Below, piece by piece: positions 1 to 5,463 of a stretch of 6,259 nt of DNA. The stretch's first letter is position 1. Each line of letters begins with the position of its first letter. The position numbers and the translations under genes were made by a program. Below the pieces are notes generated by a model. It worked only from the letters and a program-made list of their open reading frames with translations. It was not told where the DNA came from and searched no databases. The stretch comes from Actinomycetota bacterium. Its GTDB lineage: Bacteria; Actinomycetota; Acidimicrobiia; Acidimicrobiales; JAFATL01. The stretch covers positions 1-6,259 of the forward strand of contig JAFATL010000058.1 in the NCBI GenBank assembly GCA_019243975.1. Direction: 5' to 3'.

Positions 1-60
1 CAGAACGGCTACCACGACCGCGGCGACCCGTGGCTCGAGCAGCGCTACCAGGGCGACTGA
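1..60 (+). CDS. C-terminal end of a sulfite-oxidase-like molybdopterin oxidoreductase (partial)
   Basis: Only the last 19 codons and the TGA stop are in the window, read in frame from base 1. The peptide contains NGYHDRGDPW followed by EQRYQGD. As I recall the family, a Gly-Tyr-His, Gly-Asp-Pro-Trp, Glu-Gln-Arg-Tyr tail is typical of sulfite-oxidase-like (YedY-related) molybdenum-cofactor oxidoreductases of Actinobacteria, which oxidise or reduce small oxo compounds at a Mo-pterin centre. The next gene begins 15 bases downstream on the same strand and encodes an FAD/NAD(P)H reductase. This fits a two-gene operon in which the reductase exchanges electrons with the molybdoenzyme. The catalytic part lies outside the window, so the assignment rests on the tail motif and the neighbour. 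Confidence 0.65.
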   Translation, partial: QNGYHDRGDPWLEQRYQGD

Positions 61-75
61 CCGCTGGGCGTCAAG

Positions 76-780
76 GTGGTCGACCGGGCGTCGCCATGGC
101 AGACGGCGACCGTCGTCGACATCCGCACCGAGACCGAGCACGCCAAGTCGTACCGGCTGAGGCCCCAACGGCCGATGCGCCACCGCGCCGGCCAGCACTA
201 TGTCGTGAAGCTGACGGCGGAGGACGGCTACAGCGCGTCGCGCTCGTACTCGGTCGCATCGGCGCCGGACGACAGCGGCGAGTTCGAGTTGACGATCGAG
301 CGCCTCGACGACGGCGAAGTCTCCACGTTCCTGCACGACGAACTCCTTGTCGGCGACGAGATCGAGGTGCGCGGCCCCATCGGCGGCTTCTTCGTATGGG
401 ACGCCGATTCGCCCGCGCTGCTGATCGGCGGTGGCTCAGGCGTCGTGCCCCTCATGGCGATGCTGCGACTGGCTCGCACCCGCGACCGGTCCGACCTCGT
501 TCGCCTGGTGGTGTCGGCCCGCACGCCGGACGACCTGTACTACGCCAGCGAGATCGTGGGGCCCGAGACCACGGTCGTGTTCACCCGGTCGGCCCCGCCC
601 GATGCGGTGCGCGGCGTGGGTCGCCTGCAGGCCGACGATGTCGCGCACGCCCTCCAGCCGGACGCGACGGTGTACATCTGCGGCTCCGACGCCTTCGCCA
701 ACGCCGCCGGCGACCTGTGCATCCAGCTCGGCGTGCCGACGGAACGTATTCGCGTCGAGCGCTTCGGCCCGAGCGGCTAG
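76..780 (+). CDS. FAD-binding oxidoreductase of the ferredoxin-NADP reductase family
   Basis: This is a 234-residue soluble flavoprotein expected to move electrons between NAD(P)H and a partner through FAD. The N-terminal beta-barrel FAD domain (about residues 8-108) carries RSYSVAS at 56-62, the Arg-x-Tyr-Ser motif that holds the flavin, and a VRGPIGGF turn at 98-105. The nucleotide-binding domain follows, with GGGSGVVP at 118-125 and the C-terminal CGS at 202-204. The protein ends in ERFGPSG, and there is no Cys cluster for an appended 2Fe-2S domain, so the acceptor is a separate protein. The GTG start at 76 is the first usual start codon after the upstream stop (58-60). No good Shine-Dalgarno precedes it, so translation may be coupled to the upstream gene. 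The likely partner is the molybdoenzyme ending at base 60. It could also serve an oxygenase such as the one at 3444, but the gene order favours the molybdoenzyme. Confidence 0.9.
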   Translation: MVDRASPWQTATVVDIRTETEHAKSYRLRPQRPMRHRAGQHYVVKLTAEDGYSASRSYSVASAPDDSGEFELTIERLDDGEVSTFLHDELLVGDEIEVRGPIGGFFVWDADSPALLIGGGSGVVPLMAMLRLARTRDRSDLVRLVVSARTPDDLYYASEIVGPETTVVFTRSAPPDAVRGVGRLQADDVAHALQPDATVYICGSDAFANAAGDLCIQLGVPTERIRVERFGPSG

Positions 781-792
781 GCGGCGAGGCGG

Positions 793-1611
793 CTACGCGT
801 TGACGAGGAGCTTGGTGCGGTAGAGGTCGAGCACCATGTCGAGCGCATCGCGCGTCGGTTGGCCGGGCGCGTCGATGAGGTGCTCGGTGAGCACCGAGTG
901 CGGCTTCATCACCGCCTCCGGATTGGCGGCGTCGTCCTCCAACTCGACGGCCACGAACGCGTCGCCCAACTGCTCGCGCAGGAACTGGAAGCGCTCCTCG
1001 GGCACGAACGAGTCACTCTTGAACCGAAGGCCGATCACCTTGAGGCCCTCGGCCGCGCACCGGTGCTTCACCACGTCGAGGTCAGCGGGCGAGATGTCGA
1101 TCGAGTGCTTGTGCTTCTTGGTGAGGCTGATCGGCATCGACGGCTGCGACAGCACCGGGGCGAGCATCCGATCGTCGACCGACATCGCCAGCGCGAACCC
1201 GCCGGTGAAGCACATGCCGACGGCGCCGACGCCCGGCCCGCCGCAGCGCTCGTGCTCGGCCGCCGCCAGCGCCCGCAGCCACGACACCACTGGTGACGTC
1301 TTGCCCGTCGCGAACACCGCGAACTCGCGGCTGACGCACGCCGGCACCATCGACGAGAGCATGTAGCCGACGCCGCGCGCCTTGCCGTTGCCCATCGGAT
1401 CGTGCCCGGGCCGGCCGAACAGGTGCGGCAGGACGGCCGTGCAGCCGATGGCGGACACCCGGCGGGCGAACTCCAGCACCTTGGGCGTGATGCCCGGCAT
1501 CTCGGCGATCACGATGACCGCCGGACCGGTGCCCTGGCGGAAGACGTCGCGCGTCTTGCCGTCGTGGGTGAACGTGGTGCGCTCGAAGTCCTGCAGAGAG
1601 TCGTCGGCCAT
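793..1611 (-). CDS. Dienelactone hydrolase family protein (alpha/beta hydrolase)
   Basis: This is a 272-residue cytoplasmic alpha/beta hydrolase. The nucleophile motif GMCFTGG lies at 132-138 with Cys134, the Gly-x-Cys-x-Gly-Gly signature of dienelactone hydrolases. The acid is probably Asp200 in KSDSFVP, and His238 in KPHSVLTEH completes a Cys-Asp-His triad. Glu37 in AEMPGI matches the family's conserved N-terminal Glu. Classical members open 4-carboxymethylene-butenolides in chloroaromatic breakdown, but many relatives hydrolyse other esters or lactones, so the substrate is open. The protein is longer than the roughly 236 residues of classical enzymes. ATG 1611 is chosen because the Pfam-like homology starts just after it. 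An extension to 1713 would run into the upstream gene and gives an Arg/Gly-rich tail. The start lacks a clear Shine-Dalgarno, and the gene lies 20 bases after the F420-type oxidoreductase stop, which suggests co-transcription. It converges with the reductase gene, 12 bases away. Confidence 0.88.
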   Translation of the reverse strand: MADDSLQDFERTTFTHDGKTRDVFRQGTGPAVIVIAEMPGITPKVLEFARRVSAIGCTAVLPHLFGRPGHDPMGNGKARGVGYMLSSMVPACVSREFAVFATGKTSPVVSWLRALAAAEHERCGGPGVGAVGMCFTGGFALAMSVDDRMLAPVLSQPSMPISLTKKHKHSIDISPADLDVVKHRCAAEGLKVIGLRFKSDSFVPEERFQFLREQLGDAFVAVELEDDAANPEAVMKPHSVLTEHLIDAPGQPTRDALDMVLDLYRTKLLVNA

Positions 1612-1631
1612 AGAGCGGGAACGTAGCCGCC

Positions 1632-2528
1632 CTACCCGTTGAGCGCCGCGGCCAGGTCCTTCCATGCCGGCTCGGGGACCGTGGTCAGGTTCTCGCTCAG
1701 CACCTGCACGCACACGTGGGACGCGCCGGCGTCGAAGTGGGCCTGCACCCGCTGGCGCACGTCGTCCACCGTGCCGCTCACGACGATGGCATCGACCAGC
1801 CGCTCGCTGCCGCCGTCGGCCACGTCGTCGTCGGTGAAGCCGAGCCGCTTGAGGTTGTTCACGTAGTTGGGCGCCCGCAGGTAGATGGCCATGCCTCCCC
1901 GGGCGATCTCCAGCGCCTTCGACCGGTCGGTCTCGAGCACAGCCATCTGCTCGGGGGCGAGGATCGGGTCGGGGCCGAGGATCTCGCGGGCCTGGGCGGT
2001 GTGTTCCACGGGGACGAAGTACGGGTGGGCGCCGTCGGCCTTGGTGCCGGCCAGCGTCAGCATCTTCGGGCCCAACGCGGCGAGCACGGTGGCAGGCCGC
2101 TCAGCCGGTCCGACGCCGATGAACAGTGCGTTGTCCATGTCGTCGAGGTACTTGACCATCGCCGAGTACGGCTTGCTGTAGTCGTGGTGGCGCACCCGGT
2201 CGACGAGGTGCTCGTGGCTCACGCCGAGGCCCAGGAGGAACCGGCCCGGGAACGCCTCCTCCAAAGAACGCTGCGTGTTGGCCATCGTGAGGGCGTCACG
2301 GGCGTAGATGTTGGCGATGCCGGTGGCGATCTTCAGCTTGGACGTCGCGCCGAGCAGCAGCGTGGCGGTGACGAACGGGTCGCGGGCGATCGTCTCGGGG
2401 ATCCACAGCGTGGGGAACCCAAGCTCCTCGATGCGAGCGGCGAGCTTCTGCGCCTCCGCCGACGGGACGGAGTCCAGTGCGCCCGTCCAGATCCCAACTC
2501 GTCCGATGTCGATCGTCTTTCCAGCCAT
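1632..2528 (-). CDS. LLM-class (luciferase-like) F420-dependent oxidoreductase, probable MSMEG_4141-type
   Basis: This is a 298-residue TIM-barrel protein of the bacterial luciferase-like superfamily. It probably transfers hydride to or from a substrate using reduced coenzyme F420. Recognisable stretches are the N-terminal GRVGIWTGALD (residues 9-19), LGFPTLWIPE (36-45), the central FPGRFLLGLGVSHEHLV (93-109), a KYLDDMD segment (126-132), LGPKMLTLAGTKADGAHPY (152-170) and the C-terminal AGASHVCVQVL (267-277). From memory this pattern fits the family called 'probable F420-dependent oxidoreductase, MSMEG_4141 family'. FMN use cannot be excluded from sequence alone. The ATG at 2528 is preceded by GAGG four bases upstream, and homology begins a few residues later, so longer starts up to 2957 are antisense read-through of the regulator gene. 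It is the first gene of a two-gene minus-strand unit with the hydrolase ending at 793, and it diverges from the PaaX gene. The substrate is unknown. Confidence 0.88.
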   Translation of the reverse strand: MAGKTIDIGRVGIWTGALDSVPSAEAQKLAARIEELGFPTLWIPETIARDPFVTATLLLGATSKLKIATGIANIYARDALTMANTQRSLEEAFPGRFLLGLGVSHEHLVDRVRHHDYSKPYSAMVKYLDDMDNALFIGVGPAERPATVLAALGPKMLTLAGTKADGAHPYFVPVEHTAQAREILGPDPILAPEQMAVLETDRSKALEIARGGMAIYLRAPNYVNNLKRLGFTDDDVADGGSERLVDAIVVSGTVDDVRQRVQAHFDAGASHVCVQVLSENLTTVPEPAWKDLAAALNG

Positions 2529-2532
2529 GTCG

Positions 2533-2536
2533 CCTC
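2533..2536 (-). promoter_or_regulatory. Ribosome binding site of the F420-type oxidoreductase
   Basis: On the minus strand GAGG lies four bases before the ATG at 2528 (GAGGCGACATG). It supports this start over the longer upstream alternatives. Confidence 0.6.
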
Positions 2537-2552
2537 GCTCGCTCCGCTCGCT
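2536..2552. repeat. Short direct repeat between divergent genes
   Basis: Two exact copies of CGCTCGCT (2536-2543 and 2545-2552) are separated by one C, immediately upstream of the F420-type oxidoreductase ribosome binding site. Such CGCTC-rich runs are common between genes in GC-rich actinobacteria, so this may be a generic element rather than an operator. The rest of 2553-2594 shows no convincing -35/-10 pair on either strand. Confidence 0.5.
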
Positions 2553-2594
2553 GTTGAGGCGTGCGACGCTAGCGCCATCGAACCCGCTGCCCAC

Positions 2595-3365
2595 CTGGCC
2601 ACCGAACTCGGCATCGAGCCGCTCACGGCGCGATCGCTGATCCTGAGCACACTGCTCGGCACCCACCCGCCCCACCTGCCGGTGCGCGCCCTCGTGGCGG
2701 TGGGCGAGCTGTTCGGGTTCGCCGAGGGCACCGTGCGCACGGCGCTGTCGCGCATGGCGACGGCGGGCGAGGTCGACGCCGACAACGGTCGCTACGCATT
2801 GGGCGAGCGCCTGCGCAAGCGACAGGCTTCGCAGGACGCCAGCCGCCGGCCGCCCCCGAACCGGTGGGACGGCGCGTGGTGGATCGCCCACGTCGTGGCC
2901 GAAGGGCGCAGCGTCGGCGACCGCCGGGAGTTCCGGGCGCGCATGCGCGACGCGCACATGGGTGAGCTAAAGCCGGACGTGTGGCTGCGCCCCGCCAACA
3001 TCGCCGGACCGGAGCCGAGCGCCGACGTCCTCCTCACGCGCGGATCGATCGAGGACCGCGACCCCGTGGAGCTGGCGACGCAGCTGTGGGACCTGGACAA
3101 CCTGCGTCACACAGGCAAGCGTCTCCGCCGCGCCGCCGACCACGCGCTCACCTCATTGGCCGCCGGCGACGCGTCGGTTCTCCCCGACACGTTCATGACG
3201 TCGGTCGCCGTGGTCCGCTACTTGCTGGCCGACCCGCAGCTGCCCGCCGAGCTGGCGGGCGACGGTTGGCCGGCCATCGAGCTGCGGGGAACCTACGACG
3301 AGCTGGAACGGGCCCACGGCCGCGTGCTGTCGGACTTCCTGGCCCAGGCCATGACCGGCACGTGA
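2595..3365 (+). CDS. PaaX-family transcriptional regulator (start uncertain)
   Basis: This is a roughly 256-residue DNA-binding repressor of the PaaX type, a family that controls phenylacetate and other aromatic degradation genes and usually responds to an acyl-CoA intermediate. From the proposed start, the winged helix-turn-helix spans about residues 8-75 (LTARSLILSTLLGTH, then GTVRTALSRM as recognition region, then NGRYAL in the wing). The central domain has WDGAWWIAHV at 91-100 and MGELKPDVWLRP at 122-133. The C-terminal domain has LPAELAGDGWPAIELR at 216-231. All three blocks are in the family order. No ATG, GTG or TTG is in frame near the expected N-terminus. CTG 2595 gives a family-like length and is used here. 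ATC 2577, or GTT 2553 beside a GAGG at 2556-2559, would also be possible but unusual. The open frame reaches back to 1716 only as antisense read-through of the oxidoreductase gene. It lies 78 bases before the Rieske oxygenase on the same strand, so it may repress that operon, perhaps through the inverted repeat at 3396. No terminator follows it. Confidence 0.87.
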   Translation: MATELGIEPLTARSLILSTLLGTHPPHLPVRALVAVGELFGFAEGTVRTALSRMATAGEVDADNGRYALGERLRKRQASQDASRRPPPNRWDGAWWIAHVVAEGRSVGDRREFRARMRDAHMGELKPDVWLRPANIAGPEPSADVLLTRGSIEDRDPVELATQLWDLDNLRHTGKRLRRAADHALTSLAAGDASVLPDTFMTSVAVVRYLLADPQLPAELAGDGWPAIELRGTYDELERAHGRVLSDFLAQAMTGT

Positions 3366-3380
3366 CGTTCATTACACATC

Positions 3381-3409
3381 TTGATCGAGCTGATCGTCAG
3401 ACGTATTAT
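3381..3409 (+). promoter_or_regulatory. Probable sigma70-type promoter of the Rieske-crotonase operon
   Basis: TTGATC (3381-3386) and TATTAT (3404-3409) are separated by exactly 17 bases. They match the -35 consensus at 4 of 6 positions and the -10 consensus at 5 of 6. Transcription would start near 3416, leaving a short leader before the ATG at 3444. The region is clearly more AT-rich than its surroundings. TGATCG also occurs twice, at 3382-3387 and 3391-3396, nine bases apart. Confidence 0.65.
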
Positions 3410-3414
3410 CTGAC
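3396..3414. promoter_or_regulatory. Inverted repeat overlapping the -10 box, candidate operator
   Basis: GTCAGA (3396-3401) and TCTGAC (3409-3414) form perfect 6-base inverted arms around a 7-base spacer, 19 bases overall. The spacer contains most of the TATTAT -10 box, so a bound dimer would block RNA polymerase. The best local candidate protein is the PaaX-family regulator encoded just upstream; this link is inference. Confidence 0.55.
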
Positions 3415-3433
3415 CTGAGCACGGCGCCGCACT

Positions 3434-3441
3434 GGGAGGGG
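3434..3441 (+). promoter_or_regulatory. Strong ribosome binding site of the Rieske oxygenase
   Basis: GGGAGGGG ends two bases before the ATG at 3444, with its GGAG core at normal spacing. It is the strongest Shine-Dalgarno in the window and fixes the oxygenase start. Confidence 0.75.
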
Positions 3442-3443
3442 CC

Positions 3444-4595
3444 ATGACCGACCTGGCTGACCGCAGCACCACCACCGGCGGCTACCTCGACGACGCGGCG
3501 GTCATCCGCCGGGTGTTCGAGCACATCGACAACCACACGACCGACCTGGCCGACGACACGTGGCGGGAGCCGGTCGCCAACTACCACTCCCCCGAACGGC
3601 TCGAGGCCGAGCTGGCCGTGCTGCGCCGCTACCCCACGCCGTTCTGCCCGTCGGCTGCGCTCGCCGAGGCCGGCTCGTTCATCGCACGCGAGGCCGCCGG
3701 CACCGCGCTGGTTGCGGTACGGGGCCACGACGGCGTCGCGCGCGTGTTCCGCAACTCCTGCCGGCACCGGGGCACGGCGGTGGCCGAAGGCACAGGCTGT
3801 GCCAAGTCGCTGGTGTGCCCGTACCACGGGTGGGTGTACCGCCTCGACGGGGAACTGCGCCACGTGCCCGACGAGTACGGCTTCCCCGAGCTCGACAAGT
3901 CGGCCAGCGGACTGATCGAGGTGCAGGCCGAAGAACGGGGCGGGCTGGTGTTCGTCACCCAGGACAGCCCCGCCCTCGGCTCGCTCGACGGCGTGCCCGA
4001 CGCGCTCGATCCCGACCATCAGTTCGTGGCGTCGTTCGAGATGGCCATCGAGGCCAACTGGAAGGTGTTCCTCGAAGGCTTCCTCGAGGGCTACCACATC
4101 AAGTCGACGCACCCCACGACGTTCTTCCCGTACGGATACGACAACCTCAACCTCATCGAGTACGCCGGCCGCAACAGCCGGGTGACGTTCCCGTTCCGGC
4201 GCATCGAGAAGCTGCGCGACGTGCCCGAAGATCAGTGGGACATCGACGGCCGCGTCACGTTCGTGCAGCACCTCTTCCCCAACACGATCATCGCCCAGCT
4301 CTCGCACCACACGAGCATCGCCATCCTCGAGCCGTTGTCGCCGGGACGGACGAACCTCGTCACCTATGCGTTCACCAACCGCATCCGCGCCGATCGGGCC
4401 GACAGCACCGACGCCAAGGCGGCCGCCCAGCGCGACTCGTCGTTCGTGGCCCAGGGCACGGCCGAGGACCGCGCCATGGTCGAGCGCGTGCAGCGCGGCC
4501 TGGCGGCGGGCGCCAACGAGTACATCGACCTCGGCCGTTTCGAAGGCGCGTTGATCCACTTCCACCGCAACATGACCGAGCTGCTCGCCCGCTGA
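3444..4595 (+). CDS. Rieske 2Fe-2S ring-hydroxylating oxygenase, alpha (catalytic) subunit
   Basis: This is a 383-residue cytoplasmic non-haem iron oxygenase. The Rieske domain binds its cluster with Cys106-x-His108 in SCRHRG and Cys125-x2-His128 in CPYHGW. The C-terminal catalytic domain begins at NWKVFLEGFLEGYH (205-218). Probable mononuclear iron ligands are His218, His223 and Asp342 (in TAEDRAMVERVQRGL). The bridging acid between the Rieske centre and the iron is Glu215, where naphthalene dioxygenase has Asp205. The tail HFHRNMTELL is typical of alpha subunits. The family inserts one or two oxygen atoms into aromatic rings, or demethylates and hydroxylates amines and terpenoids, so the substrate cannot be read from sequence. 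It must receive electrons from a reductase/ferredoxin. None is adjacent, and no beta subunit is visible, so it may be an alpha-only enzyme. It is likely co-transcribed with the crotonase 13 bases downstream and driven by the promoter at 3381. Confidence 0.93.
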   Translation: MTDLADRSTTTGGYLDDAAVIRRVFEHIDNHTTDLADDTWREPVANYHSPERLEAELAVLRRYPTPFCPSAALAEAGSFIAREAAGTALVAVRGHDGVARVFRNSCRHRGTAVAEGTGCAKSLVCPYHGWVYRLDGELRHVPDEYGFPELDKSASGLIEVQAEERGGLVFVTQDSPALGSLDGVPDALDPDHQFVASFEMAIEANWKVFLEGFLEGYHIKSTHPTTFFPYGYDNLNLIEYAGRNSRVTFPFRRIEKLRDVPEDQWDIDGRVTFVQHLFPNTIIAQLSHHTSIAILEPLSPGRTNLVTYAFTNRIRADRADSTDAKAAAQRDSSFVAQGTAEDRAMVERVQRGLAAGANEYIDLGRFEGALIHFHRNMTELLAR

Positions 4596-4608
4596 CGGCC
4601 TGACGGTT

Positions 4609-5394
4609 GTGCCGATCCACTTCGACGTCGACGGCGACGTCGCCATCATCACCATCGACCGGCTCGACGCGGCCAACGCCATCGACCGTCCCACGGCCGA
4701 CCAGTTAGCGGACGCCTTCCGCCGGTTCGACGCCAACCCGTCGCTGGCGGTGGCCGTCCTCACCGGCACGGGCGGCAAGTTCTGCGCCGGCGCCGACCTC
4801 AAGGCGATCAACGAGACCGCCCTCCTGGGCGAAGAGAGCCGCGCCGTGCGCGTCGAACCCGAGGGCGACGGCCCGCTCGGCCCGACGCGCATGCTGCTCG
4901 ACAAGCCGGTGATCGCGGCGGTCGAAGGCCACGCGGTAGCGGGCGGCTTCGAGCTGGCGCTGTGGTGCGACCTCCGCATCGTCGCCGAGGATGCGGTCTT
5001 CGGCGTCTACTGCCGGCGGTGGGGCGTGCCCTTGATGGATGGCGGCACCGTCCGCCTGGGCCGCATCGTGGGCCACGGCCGCGCCCTCGACATCATCCTC
5101 ACCGGTCGGGCTGTGCCCGCGCCCGAGGCACTGCAGATCGGCCTGGCCACGCGCGTCGTCCCACCCGGCGAGACCTTGAAGACGGCCGTGGAGATGGCCC
5201 ACAAGATGGCGGGCCTCCCGCAGGGCGCGCTCCGCAGCGACCGCCGCTCCGCGTACGAGCAGTGGTCACACGAGCTGCCCGAGGCGCTCCTCGCCGAGTA
5301 CCACCACGGCATGTCCACGCTGCTCACCGGCGAGACCCTCGCCGGCGTCGCCCGCTACGCCAGCCGCGCGTGGACCAAGGACGACTTCTTCTAG
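4609..5394 (+). CDS. Enoyl-CoA hydratase/isomerase (crotonase) family protein
   Basis: This is a 261-residue crotonase-fold protein, the usual length. The family acts on CoA thioesters: hydration, isomerisation, C-C cleavage or dehalogenation. The CoA-binding and first oxyanion-hole segment is KFCAGADLK (57-65). The second is EGHAVAGGFELALWCDLR (106-123), where Gly113 is the oxyanion glycine and Glu115 matches the first catalytic Glu (rat Glu144). In the following segment FGVYCRRWGVPLMDGG (131-146) the position of the second catalytic Glu (rat Glu164) is Cys135 by motif alignment. Asp144 lies nearby. I know this VYCRRWGVPL(M/I)DGG variant as a recurrent actinobacterial subgroup, so ordinary hydratase activity should not be assumed. 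The GTG at 4609 is the first usual start after the oxygenase stop, with only a weak GACGG upstream, so coupling is likely. The gene probably processes a CoA intermediate linked to the oxygenase substrate. Confidence 0.92.
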   Translation: MPIHFDVDGDVAIITIDRLDAANAIDRPTADQLADAFRRFDANPSLAVAVLTGTGGKFCAGADLKAINETALLGEESRAVRVEPEGDGPLGPTRMLLDKPVIAAVEGHAVAGGFELALWCDLRIVAEDAVFGVYCRRWGVPLMDGGTVRLGRIVGHGRALDIILTGRAVPAPEALQIGLATRVVPPGETLKTAVEMAHKMAGLPQGALRSDRRSAYEQWSHELPEALLAEYHHGMSTLLTGETLAGVARYASRAWTKDDFF

Positions 5395-5399
5395 CTTCC

Positions 5400-5458
5400 C
5401 ACCCGACTTTTGGCCGTTGAGGTGCGCTATCCGCACCTGAACGGCCAAAAGTCGTGTG
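5400..5458. repeat. Long near-perfect palindrome (hairpin) between convergent genes
   Basis: Arms 5404-5426 and 5432-5454 are 23 bases each, with a single G-G mismatch, around a 5-base loop CTATC. Beyond one outer mismatch, three further pairs (CAC with GTG) extend the stem to 5400-5458. The arms start CGACTTTTGGCCGTT and end AGGTGCG. It fills the gap between the crotonase stop (5394) and the sulfatase stop (5464). It probably acts as a bidirectional transcription barrier. However, neither strand has a U-run after the stem (the T-run is inside the stem), so it is not a canonical intrinsic terminator and could be a dispersed REP-like element. Confidence 0.8.
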
Positions 5459-5463
5459 AGGTC

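Noticed and set aside
773..795. GCGGCTA repeated at 773-779 and 789-795 between convergent stops
   Set aside because: Seven bases in GC-rich sequence, each including a stop codon, is expected by chance. It does not form a terminator hairpin.
30..823. Alternative plus-strand frames across the reductase gene
   Set aside because: Arg-rich shadow translations without motifs. The frame at 76-780 has the FAD and NAD(P)H motifs.
1612..1713. Upstream start of the dienelactone-hydrolase-like protein
   Set aside because: It overlaps the end of the preceding gene and adds only an Arg/Gly-rich segment.
1716..2594. N-terminal extension of the PaaX-family frame
   Set aside because: It is antisense to the F420-type oxidoreductase gene, has no PaaX-like homology and would more than double the protein's length.
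2529..2957. Longer N-terminus for the F420-type oxidoreductase
   Set aside because: It is antisense to the regulator. ATG 2528 has a Shine-Dalgarno and sits just before the family's conserved N-terminal motif.
4592..4606. Tandem CTGACGG copies between the oxygenase stop and the crotonase start
   Set aside because: Two 7-base copies are too short to call a functional repeat. They may only supply a weak ribosome binding site.
3372..4979. A 535-codon minus-strand open frame antisense to the oxygenase and crotonase
   Set aside because: It is a GC-skew shadow. The opposite strand carries clear Rieske and crotonase motifs, while this frame gives low-complexity Arg/Gly/Val-rich protein with no recognisable domain.
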